Shown here: positions 1 to 5,974 of the stretch, piece by piece
How positions within the stretch are numbered: position 1 is the first letter of the stretch
How the letters are laid out: the number at the start of each line of letters is the position of its first letter
Source: Prochloron sp. SP5CPC1
GTDB lineage: Bacteria > Cyanobacteriota > Cyanobacteriia > Cyanobacteriales > Prochloraceae
Direction: 5' to 3'
Length of the DNA stretch: 7,350 nt
NCBI GenBank assembly: GCA_014323965.1
Contig: JACONB010000081.1
Location: 1-7,350, forward strand
The notes under the pieces: model-generated
Seen by the model: the letters and a program-made list of their open reading frames with translations, nothing else
The model's database searches: none
What the model was told of the DNA's origin: nothing
Program-made: the position numbers and the translations under genes

Positions 1-40
1 TATGGTTGAATGTTGCATACGTCAGTAACTTGCTTCTCAA

Positions 41-163
41 ATGATGATGGAAAAAAACAAACCTAAAAGGTTTCAATTAAGCGCACAAACCCTCGGATCA
101 ACTTTGATCGTCTTTTTTCTAGCTTTGACCCTGATTTTTGGTGGAGAAAAGCCTGCTGTAGCG
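41..163 (+). other. Sec-type signal peptide of the copper radical oxidase
   Basis: Codons 1-41 encode a basic n-region (KNKPKR), a hydrophobic core with TLIVFFLALTLIF, and a c-region ending AVA before Asp42, which fits signal peptidase I cleavage after Ala41. There is no twin-arginine motif and no lipobox cysteine at the expected site. Cys47 and Cys57 follow soon after and could form a disulphide in the exported protein. Confidence 0.75.
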
Positions 164-2188
164 GATAATACACCCGCTTGTGTTGGCGACCATCCACAAG
201 AATTAGGCTGTTGGCAGAAATATCCCTTATTCCGTGACTCCCAGGGGAAGATTTTACCCTTGCAGTCAGTGCATACCTCCCTCTTACCCAACGGGAAAAT
301 TCTCATGGTAAATGGGAGTAGTAACCGCAATACAATTGACAGACAAAAAGTTACTTTCGTTGATGGGGTAAAGACTTCCGAGCAAGCCGTCATCGATAAT
401 ACAGCCCTCTTTGACCCGGAAACTGGCACATTTGAGCAGATTTCTTCTCCTCCTCCTAAACAATTTGGAGATAGTAACGACCTTTTCTGTACTGGTCATG
501 TACATTTAGCCAATGGGAATGTTTTATTTAGCGGTGGCAGTAACCGTTACTATCCCGGGGAACAATTTGAAGGCTCCAAACAAATCAATGTTTATGACTG
601 GCAACAGCAGCAATGGACCAATATCGGTGGGAAGATGAAAGCGGGACGGTGGTATCCTAGCTTAGTGCCTTTAGCCGATGGCAAAATTGTCATTTTTTCC
701 GGTCAAAAATACGATGCACCGACTCAGATCACCCCAACTATTGAGATCTACGACCCCAAAACTAACCAGTTACACTTCTTTGATTTAACTTATGTAGAAG
801 ATAGTCCCTACAACGTCAAGATTACTGAGTATCAATACGTGGATGCTAATGGAGACTTTGTTACAGAGAAAGCGGATGTTTATGACAGCATTGATCTGTA
901 TCCCCGTGTCTTTCCCACTCCCGATGGTAAACTCTTAATTACCGGAGACGGGGCAGGGAAATTCCCGCTGGAGGTGCATAAGAGCAACAAAACCTATTTG
1001 ATGTCTGTCCAGGAAGAGCCATCAGGAGAACTTTCTATCAGTTTTGAAATTGGACCTGACAGAAAGGATATTTCCAAGGTCTATGGAACCGCTGTTGCCG
1101 ATCCGAACCGAGAAGGAGATGTCTTACTATTAGGGGGAATTTTAAATACCAATAACATCAACTTTGGGAAACCACAACTGGGGTTAATAGTTGATGGTAA
1201 AGCACCGAAAGGTTCGGGGAACGAAGAGCTTCTCGCAACGGGAGCAAGAATTGCGGCTAGTGTAGAGCGGTGGGATAGTAAAGCTAATGAATGGAGTATT
1301 GTCCCAGACTTTTTGCAGCAAGATAATGGCTCTCCTCAACCCCGGGCTATGAATGAAGCGGTGATTTTGCCCAATAAGGAGATTTTGACGGTTAATGGTG
1401 GTATCTATGCCGAATACGATCAGGTTTATGAACCTTTATTGATGACCTATGATGAGAAGGCACCTGGGGGCTACAAAACCCAAGAAATGAATCCGGCTAC
1501 CCTACCAAGACTATATCATAATGGGGCATTATTGTTACCGGATGGTCGTGTTTTAACTGTTGGTGGGAATGCTAGTCGTGGTGCACGGGAAACTGATGGC
1601 ACTGTTCATGTAGATGTGGTCCCGGATCCGACAGATTACTACCTTTTAGCCAAACTAACCAAGGATCCTCAAACTCCAGGATCCGGTAAAGTTATTAGCG
1701 AGAAGGATTACAACCAGTTCCTAGAAGATTACTACCAAAATCCTGAAAGCTATTTTGCCCAGCTAGATGATTCTAGTATAGATCCAGTTCCTTTCGCTCC
1801 CGCTGAAATTTGGCAAGTAGAAATCTTTAACCCTCCCTATCTCTTTAAAGGTGGACTTCGTCCAGAAATAGAAACAGCACCCCAAACCCTAGAATATGAG
1901 GAAGCTAGCCATGTGACGGTCAAAAATGTAGATATACAAAGTGACGGGGAGCGCGGATCTTTAGTGATGGTGAAATTAGGAACTATTACCCACAGTTTTG
2001 ATTATGGGCAACGTTTAGCAGATTTGTCTATCCAAAAAGTAATTAACAATGGGAATGGTTCTTATACCATTGACTTCACCGCCCCAGAAAATGCCCATCT
2101 TTACACCCCTGGCTATTACATGATGTTTTACCTCAATAGCGCTGGTAAACCCTCTGTGGCTAAGATGGTGCAGTTAGAAGCAGCGTAA
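41..2188 (+). CDS. Secreted copper radical oxidase (galactose oxidase/glyoxal oxidase/GlxA-like)
   Basis: Predicted 715-aa mononuclear copper radical oxidase, which would oxidise an aldehyde or primary alcohol with O2 and release H2O2 outside the cytoplasm. Seen: an N-terminal signal peptide (basic residues 5-10, hydrophobic stretch about 18-34, AVA cleavage motif at 39-41). Kelch-type blade motifs of the form DG-K/R-hydrophobic-GG begin near residues 82, 156, 211, 293, 443 and 499. A C-terminal DUF1929/early-set-like domain spans about 585-713. All ligands and radical residues of the family are recognisable: Cys150 (in DLFCTGH) and Tyr205 (in GRWYPS) for the Tyr-Cys cofactor, Tyr492-His493 (in RLYHNG), and His651 (in TITHSF). 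Start: three ATGs in tandem (41, 44, 47); an in-frame TAA at 26-28 rules out anything earlier. No clear Shine-Dalgarno precedes it and the promoter lies outside or at the left edge. Substrate cannot be read from sequence. It probably forms an operon with the DyP gene 32 nt downstream. Confidence 0.9.
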   Translation: MMMEKNKPKRFQLSAQTLGSTLIVFFLALTLIFGGEKPAVADNTPACVGDHPQELGCWQKYPLFRDSQGKILPLQSVHTSLLPNGKILMVNGSSNRNTIDRQKVTFVDGVKTSEQAVIDNTALFDPETGTFEQISSPPPKQFGDSNDLFCTGHVHLANGNVLFSGGSNRYYPGEQFEGSKQINVYDWQQQQWTNIGGKMKAGRWYPSLVPLADGKIVIFSGQKYDAPTQITPTIEIYDPKTNQLHFFDLTYVEDSPYNVKITEYQYVDANGDFVTEKADVYDSIDLYPRVFPTPDGKLLITGDGAGKFPLEVHKSNKTYLMSVQEEPSGELSISFEIGPDRKDISKVYGTAVADPNREGDVLLLGGILNTNNINFGKPQLGLIVDGKAPKGSGNEELLATGARIAASVERWDSKANEWSIVPDFLQQDNGSPQPRAMNEAVILPNKEILTVNGGIYAEYDQVYEPLLMTYDEKAPGGYKTQEMNPATLPRLYHNGALLLPDGRVLTVGGNASRGARETDGTVHVDVVPDPTDYYLLAKLTKDPQTPGSGKVISEKDYNQFLEDYYQNPESYFAQLDDSSIDPVPFAPAEIWQVEIFNPPYLFKGGLRPEIETAPQTLEYEEASHVTVKNVDIQSDGERGSLVMVKLGTITHSFDYGQRLADLSIQKVINNGNGSYTIDFTAPENAHLYTPGYYMMFYLNSAGKPSVAKMVQLEAA

Positions 2189-2196
2189 AAAAAAAA
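2187..2196 (+). other. A10 homopolymer spanning the oxidase stop codon
   Basis: Ten consecutive A residues begin inside the TAA stop (2186-2188) and run into the 32-nt gap before the DyP gene. There is no upstream hairpin, so it does not look like a terminator. It could be a site of polymerase slippage or of sequencing error. A length change here would not alter either protein, only the spacing. Confidence 0.5.
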
Positions 2197-2207
2197 CAAA
2201 TTTTCAC

Positions 2208-2213
2208 GAGGAG
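2208..2213 (+). promoter_or_regulatory. Shine-Dalgarno site of the DyP-LamG gene
   Basis: GAGGAG lies 7 nt upstream of the ATG at 2221. It is a strong match to the anti-Shine-Dalgarno and fixes this start. It contrasts with the oxidase gene just upstream, which shows no such site. Confidence 0.8.
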
Positions 2214-2220
2214 TTAATTA

Positions 2221-4284
2221 ATGGCACTCACAGACGCAGATTTGAAGAACTTAGAGGGTATTGATGCTGAGAATCCTGATAAATACAAAAAGTTACTGGG
2301 AGACTTGCAGGGTAATATTCTCAAGGGACACGGACGAGAGTATAGTGTGCATTTGTTCGTCCAATTTAAGGCTGATAAACAAGCAGATGCCAAGAAATGG
2401 GTTCAAGGGTTTGCCCAAAAATATGTAACATCGGCTCTATTACAAGCAGATGAAGCATTGCAGTATCGAGAGAAAGAGATTGGAGGCAGTGTCTTTAGCA
2501 ACCTGTTTTTATCTCGGAAAGGGTATGAATATTTCCAGGTTAAACCCTTTAAAATTCCTGGGAATCAACCTTTTCGCTTTGGGATGAAGAATGAGTCGGT
2601 AAGGAATTTTTTAGGGGATCCCCCTGTTGAGGAATGGGATTTAGGACTGCAAGGGGAAATTCACGCCCTCATTTTAATGGCGGATGATGATATCATCGAC
2701 TTACTGCAAGAAGTGAACCGACTTTCCCAAGGATTGCAGCAAGTGGGGGAAATTCTGCAACGGGAAGATGGATTTGTCCTCAAAAACAGTGCTGGACAAG
2801 TGATAGAACACTTTGGCTTTGCTGATGGTATTAGTCAACCCTTATTTCTGAAGCGAGATATTGACAGGGCACGGCAGAGTGCTGGTGGCTTTGATAAATG
2901 GGACCCCAGAGCACCGTTAGATTTGGTATTAGCCCAAGATCCCAATGGGAAAACCAAAGATAGCTATGGCAGCTATTTAGTCTATCGTAAACTGGAACAA
3001 AATGTTAAAGCATTTCGTGAGGATCAGAAAGCACTAGCTACAACCGTAGGCATTAACGATGACTTAGCTGGGGCGTTAATTGTGGGTCGTTTCGCCGATG
3101 GAACACCTGTGGTTAACTCCAAGACTCCCTCTGGAGCAACACAAACCAATAACTTTAATTATGACGAAGATCCCCAGGACTTTGGTTTAACACCTAAACC
3201 CACTAAATGTCCCTTCCATGCTCATATCCGTAAAACCAACCCACGGGGAGATACGGGACGGGTAAATTCTTCCTCCGATTCTCAACAGGACCTAGAGATA
3301 GAAAGGAAACATCGCATTGCTCGCCGTGCTGTTAGTTACGGGGAGAATGATATTACCAAAGCACCCCAAGTGGGCTCAGGATTACTGTTTTTGTGCTTCC
3401 AAGCTAACCTGGAAAATCAGTTTAACTTCATGCAAGGGGCATGGGCTAATCAAAATAACTTTGTCGCTGTCAATGTGGGACTGGATCCGGTCATTGGTCA
3501 ACCAGCAGGAGCCAAGGGAAATCAGAAATGGCCTCAAACCTGGGGCGATTCCAATACCAAGGAAGTGCCATATGATTTTACCCTGTGGGTGAAGATGAAG
3601 GGGGGGGAATATTTCTTTGCTCCTAGTATCAGTTATCTGAGAACTATCAGTGAAGGCACTCTTGCCCTGAGTCTATCTACTTCTCTCTCCTTTGATGGTC
3701 AAACTGGCTATGTGAACATTGACCATAGCAGTGTTTTGGACTTAAAGAATAGCTTTACTATTGAAGCATGGGTCAAACCCAGTCAATTAAGTGGCATTGT
3801 TCAAAGGATATTTGTGAAACCCGATGCCTATGGGTTTGGGTTAAATGGCAAACGGATCCGCTTTACTACCTACAATCATCAGGATTATGATACGGTTGAG
3901 GTTGAGAAACTGGGTGATGGCAAGTGGCATCATTTAGCAGTTGTGCTAGATAGCAAAAATCATGCTTCTTTTTATGTCGATGGGGAATTCCTAGAAGGCA
4001 TTAGTGGGAATATACCTGCTGATAATAATGAATCTCCCTGTAAAATCGGCAGCAGCAACTTCATGGAATATTGGAAGGGCAATCTTGCGGATGTTCGCCT
4101 CTGGAACAGCCTCCGTAGTCGTGCAGATATTCAAGCCAATATGAACCAGCGACTAACCGGATATGAGGCGGGTTTAGTGGGTTATTGGTCCTTAGGGAAA
4201 GGAAAGGGCAATGTGGTCCAAGACAACACCCCAAATGTTAATTACGGGAAGATCCATGGTAACGCTAGTTGGGATGTGAAGTAA
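2221..4284 (+). CDS. DyP-type heme peroxidase with C-terminal LamG domain
   Basis: 687-aa fusion. Residues about 25-475 form a dye-decolorizing peroxidase domain that would reduce H2O2 while oxidising an organic substrate. Seen: the DyP signature GFADG at 199-203 with catalytic Asp202; the proximal heme-ligand region HAHIRKTNPR with His335 as likely ligand; distal Arg368 or Arg369 in RIARRAVSYG; and the typical GLLFLCFQ strand at 387-394. Residues about 488-685 match a LamG/concanavalin A-like domain: FTIEAWVKP (512-520), WHHLAVVLD (569-577), FYVDGE (584-589), GNLADVRLWN (620-629), GLVGYWSL (651-658). Such domains often bind glycans, but the ligand here is unknown. No signal peptide or Tat motif is visible at the N-terminus, which is odd beside a secreted oxidase. 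The start is supported by GAGGAG 7 nt upstream. Probably co-transcribed with the oxidase, which may supply its H2O2 or depend on it for maturation, as with GlxA/DtpA in Streptomyces (inference). Confidence 0.9.
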   Translation: MALTDADLKNLEGIDAENPDKYKKLLGDLQGNILKGHGREYSVHLFVQFKADKQADAKKWVQGFAQKYVTSALLQADEALQYREKEIGGSVFSNLFLSRKGYEYFQVKPFKIPGNQPFRFGMKNESVRNFLGDPPVEEWDLGLQGEIHALILMADDDIIDLLQEVNRLSQGLQQVGEILQREDGFVLKNSAGQVIEHFGFADGISQPLFLKRDIDRARQSAGGFDKWDPRAPLDLVLAQDPNGKTKDSYGSYLVYRKLEQNVKAFREDQKALATTVGINDDLAGALIVGRFADGTPVVNSKTPSGATQTNNFNYDEDPQDFGLTPKPTKCPFHAHIRKTNPRGDTGRVNSSSDSQQDLEIERKHRIARRAVSYGENDITKAPQVGSGLLFLCFQANLENQFNFMQGAWANQNNFVAVNVGLDPVIGQPAGAKGNQKWPQTWGDSNTKEVPYDFTLWVKMKGGEYFFAPSISYLRTISEGTLALSLSTSLSFDGQTGYVNIDHSSVLDLKNSFTIEAWVKPSQLSGIVQRIFVKPDAYGFGLNGKRIRFTTYNHQDYDTVEVEKLGDGKWHHLAVVLDSKNHASFYVDGEFLEGISGNIPADNNESPCKIGSSNFMEYWKGNLADVRLWNSLRSRADIQANMNQRLTGYEAGLVGYWSLGKGKGNVVQDNTPNVNYGKIHGNASWDVK
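3600..3607 (+). other. G8 homopolymer inside the DyP-LamG gene
   Basis: Eight consecutive G residues encode the end of Lys460, Gly461-Gly462 and the start of Glu463, at the end of the peroxidase domain and just before the linker to LamG. The frame is intact in this sequence. A one-base slip would leave most of the peroxidase but remove the LamG domain. Confidence 0.6.
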
Positions 4285-4289
4285 ACTCA

Positions 4290-4318
4290 GTAGGGGCACC
4301 GCCTTGCCGTGCCCCTAC
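4290..4318. terminator. Perfect 10-bp stem-loop between convergent genes
   Basis: The arms GTAGGGGCAC (4290-4299) and GTGCCCCTAC (4309-4318) pair perfectly around a 9-nt loop. The hairpin begins 6 nt after the DyP stop and ends 2 nt before the stop of the minus-strand Rpn gene, so it could act as a bidirectional terminator. The T-tract is weak on either side. The sequence also resembles dispersed GGGGCAC palindromes common in cyanobacterial genomes, so it may be a repeat element serving as terminator. Confidence 0.65.
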
Positions 4319-4320
4319 CT

Positions 4321-5325
4321 TTAATGGTCTTGCAGGTAATTTAACAGGTCTTCTAACCCATTAAACTCCCAAATTGCGTCTCCTAGAAGTTCTAAGTTTT
4401 CTGGGGATAATTTTTCTATCAAGGCGATCGCCTCCTCCTCAATTGTACCAAAACGTCGCTGTAGCTGACGGAAGATTATTTTCCTTTCCCCCAGAAGTTG
4501 TCCTTCTTTTCGTCCTTGTTCACGTCCTTGTTCACGTCCTTGTTCAAGTCCTTGTTCACGTCCTTGTTCACGTCCTTGTTCAAGTCCTTGTTCAAGTCCT
4601 TGTTCAAGTCCTTCCCGTCGTGCTTTTATTACCGCCCCCTTTTGGTCTTGAAAAAATACCTCTTGTTTGTGGAGTCTTTCCGCTTCTTTAGGGCTTAACT
4701 GTGCCCGTTGTGCTATTTCCAGTGCTTTCTTTAGTTCCGGTACATTTCCCATAGTTTCCGGTATTACTTCTAAACTGTTAGCTCTGTTGATAAAGTAAAT
4801 CCACTTATCGGTTATACTTTCTAACTCTTCCAGTTTTTTATTAAATTTAGGCAGTTCCACGAACACCATTTCCAGCTCGTCATCTCGATAAATAAACCCT
4901 TCCTCTTGTTCTATAAAAGAGAAACGGGTGATAACTTTTTCGGTTGAGGCGAACATCTTAAAATCCGTTATGGTTAAAGCAATGACGGGATTTAGTTGCA
5001 AATATCCTACTCCTGACTCAAGCTGGTTAGTGTAGGTTTTGCTTAAATTATAGATTACTCGTTTGTGGAAAGCTTCTACACTGGAAACCTGCATTTCAAT
5101 AATAACCGTAGTGTTATCATTGAGTACTGCTTTCACGTCTAAGTAGCTATCCTTTAAGTCTACCACACTGGCAGCATTATAGGGGTCGATTATTTCCAAA
5201 TCCTGGATTTTATCCTCCTCCGAGTATATAATAGCATTCAGGAAGCTAATGAGGATATCTTTACTTTGTTCCGAGCCAAAGATTTTTTTGAAAGCGAAGT
5301 CGGTTTTGGGACTAATGAATCTCAT
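4321..5325 (-). CDS. Rpn-family PD-(D/E)XK nuclease-like protein with DUF4351-like tail
   Basis: 334 aa from ATG 5325. The N-terminus (SPKTDFAFKKIFG, residues 5-17) is the hallmark of the Rpn/PDDEXK_2 'putative transposase' family. Nuclease-fold residues are visible at Asp63 (YLDVKA) and Glu77-x-Gln79 (IEMQ). Known Rpn proteins are DNA endonucleases; some promote recombination and some act in anti-phage defence. Residues 239-271 are an uninterrupted run of four-residue G-L/R-E-Q repeats, probably a charged helical or coiled-coil linker. The C-terminus (about 284-332, with RQLQRRFG and a final leucine-rich helix) resembles DUF4351. Start: a GTG at 5337 would give four extra residues, but it lies inside AGGTGG, which is spaced 8 nt from ATG 5325 and is the better ribosome site, and the family normally begins just before this motif. 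The gene stands alone, convergent with DyP and divergent from RDD. There are no terminal inverted repeats or target duplications to suggest an insertion sequence. Confidence 0.85.
   Translation of the reverse strand: MRFISPKTDFAFKKIFGSEQSKDILISFLNAIIYSEEDKIQDLEIIDPYNAASVVDLKDSYLDVKAVLNDNTTVIIEMQVSSVEAFHKRVIYNLSKTYTNQLESGVGYLQLNPVIALTITDFKMFASTEKVITRFSFIEQEEGFIYRDDELEMVFVELPKFNKKLEELESITDKWIYFINRANSLEVIPETMGNVPELKKALEIAQRAQLSPKEAERLHKQEVFFQDQKGAVIKARREGLEQGLEQGLEQGREQGREQGLEQGREQGREQGRKEGQLLGERKIIFRQLQRRFGTIEEEAIALIEKLSPENLELLGDAIWEFNGLEDLLNYLQDH
4424..4431. repeat. HIP1 palindrome (GCGATCGC)
   Basis: An exact copy of the highly iterated palindrome of cyanobacteria, extended to GGCGATCGCC, within the 3' part of the Rpn gene. 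It supports cyanobacterial origin. A near copy (CGATCGC) occurs near 5828. Confidence 0.85.
4511..4606 (-). repeat. Eight 12-bp in-frame tandem repeats in the Rpn gene
   Basis: On the plus strand the unit is CGTCCTTGTTCA or AGTCCTTGTTCA, repeated eight times without interruption; a partial ninth copy runs to about 4613. Each unit encodes four residues, with the variable base switching Arg and Leu. Units 1-3, 5 and 6 begin with C; units 4, 7 and 8 begin with A. Being 12 bp long, the unit can expand or contract without breaking the frame. Confidence 0.95.
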
Positions 5326-5333
5326 CTTTATTT

Positions 5334-5339
5334 CCACCT
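5334..5339 (-). promoter_or_regulatory. Shine-Dalgarno site of the Rpn gene
   Basis: On the minus strand AGGTGG lies 8 nt upstream of ATG 5325. It decides the start: the alternative GTG at 5337 is part of this site and has no good ribosome site of its own. Confidence 0.65.
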
Positions 5340-5365
5340 ATTATCTTATAATATAACACCATATT
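5340..5365. promoter_or_regulatory. AT-rich divergent promoter candidate
   Basis: This short gap separates the divergent Rpn and RDD genes. It holds an exact TATAAT on the plus strand (5347-5352) and an overlapping TATATT on the minus strand (5355-5350). Neither has a convincing -35 box at the normal distance, since the repeats occupy the minus-strand -35 position. It is placed where both genes would need promoters, but the call rests on -10-like sequences only. Confidence 0.35.
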
Positions 5366-5395
5366 CCCTTTGCGCCTTTGCGCCTTTGCGCGAAA
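5366..5395 (-). repeat. Short 8-bp tandem repeat, upstream copy
   Basis: On the plus strand this reads CCTTTGCG repeated three times with a GCGAAA end; on the minus strand it is a TTTCGCGCAAAGG-type repeat like those common in cyanobacterial intergenic DNA. It fills the space just before the RDD ATG. An inverted, diverged copy lies at 5910-5939. Confidence 0.75.
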
Positions 5396-5399
5396 CATA

Positions 5400-5957
5400 A
5401 TGTACGAATATACGAATAAGCCAACGAGACGACGTTTCCCTAAAGTTCCCTATTCTAGGAGAATAGGTGCTTTTGCCATCGATTTTACCACCGTTTCCCT
5501 CTTTTCTGCCCTAGGTTTTGCCCCCTTCTGGTTGCTGTTTATCCTCGGTTGGCTGCTATTACGGGTGGTGGTGGTGGAAAGAAATAAAGGTCAGAGTCTG
5601 GGGCGTTGGGCGTTAGATATGAAGGCGATTGACTCTCGGTTTAATCGGGTTCCTGGATTGGTATCTTTAGCTAAACGGGAGGGGATAGTGGGTTTTGCTG
5701 CTTTATTAGGGGCCATAGGTTTGAGCATCAATTTTCATAATGGGATGACGATGCTACTTTTGATTTCTCCTTTATTAGCTGATTGTGGCGTTGCTTTTAC
5801 CGACGAGGAGCTGAACCAAGCTTTACACGATCGCATTGGGGAAACTATTGTAGTCCAAACTCGTCGCGGTTTTTCCCTGGATTTGCGTTTGAAACGGTTG
5901 TGGGGTAAGTTTCACGCAGAGGCGCAGAGGCGCGGAGAGGGGGAGGAGGTAGACTGA
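5400..5957 (+). CDS. RDD-family membrane protein
   Basis: 185 aa from ATG 5400. It has the RDD layout: an Arg-rich segment then RRIGAFAIDF (20-29) with the family Arg and Asp, a hydrophobic pair about 31-59, the loop GQSLGRWALDMKAID (64-78), further hydrophobic segments about 96-111 and 116-133, and the terminal motif HDRIGETIVV (143-152). Inner-membrane location is expected; the role of RDD proteins is mostly unknown. Start: an in-frame TTG at 5370 would add ten residues read entirely from the repeat array, so the ATG is preferred, although no Shine-Dalgarno is clear. The last ~15 residues (from His172) are the translation of a second repeat copy and are unlikely to be ancestral RDD sequence. 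The stop is 17 nt before the dynamin-like gene, which suggests co-transcription. Confidence 0.8.
   Translation: MYEYTNKPTRRRFPKVPYSRRIGAFAIDFTTVSLFSALGFAPFWLLFILGWLLLRVVVVERNKGQSLGRWALDMKAIDSRFNRVPGLVSLAKREGIVGFAALLGAIGLSINFHNGMTMLLLISPLLADCGVAFTDEELNQALHDRIGETIVVQTRRGFSLDLRLKRLWGKFHAEAQRRGEGEEVD
5910..5939 (+). repeat. Short 8-bp tandem repeat, downstream inverted copy inside the RDD 3' end
   Basis: The unit CGCAGAGG occurs twice and then degenerates to CGCGGAGA, preceded by TTTCA. By hand alignment it matches the reverse complement of the upstream copy (5366-5395) at 24 of 30 positions. It lies within the coding region and encodes the HAEAQRRGE tail of the RDD protein. Confidence 0.7.
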
Positions 5958-5962
5958 TTATG

Positions 5963-5968
5963 AAGGAG
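5963..5968 (+). promoter_or_regulatory. Shine-Dalgarno site of the dynamin-like gene
   Basis: AAGGAG lies 6 nt upstream of ATG 5975. An in-frame TAA at 5969-5971 prevents any earlier start, so the start is well fixed. Confidence 0.8.
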
Positions 5969-5974
5969 TAACTA

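Noticed and set aside
2187..2196. A10 run as a transcription terminator between oxidase and DyP
   Set aside because: There is no hairpin before it, and on the plus strand it is an A rather than a T tract.
3317..3592. Plus-strand 91-codon open frame
   Set aside because: It lies wholly inside the DyP domain in another frame, and the DyP frame carries the conserved residues.
4511..4613. Repeat array that could be taken for a CRISPR
   Set aside because: The 12-bp units are directly adjacent with no spacers and lie in frame inside a gene.
4498..4698. Plus-strand open frames with repeating SLFT/SLFK or VLVH/VLVQ units
   Set aside because: They are the antisense readings of the 12-bp repeat array in the Rpn gene, with no ribosome site or recognisable domain.
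4321..5325. Insertion sequence carrying a transposase
   Set aside because: The protein belongs to the Rpn family, often labelled 'putative transposase', but no terminal inverted repeats or target duplications flank it; the 4290-4318 palindrome has no partner beyond 5337.
5370..5399. TTG start of the RDD gene at 5370
   Set aside because: The extra ten codons come from the tandem repeat; the ATG at 5400 begins the plausible protein.
5960..5971. Three-codon mini-ORF (ATG AAG GAG TAA) overlapping the dynamin-like gene's ribosome site
   Set aside because: It is most simply a by-product of the AAGGAG site; no sign of a leader peptide function.
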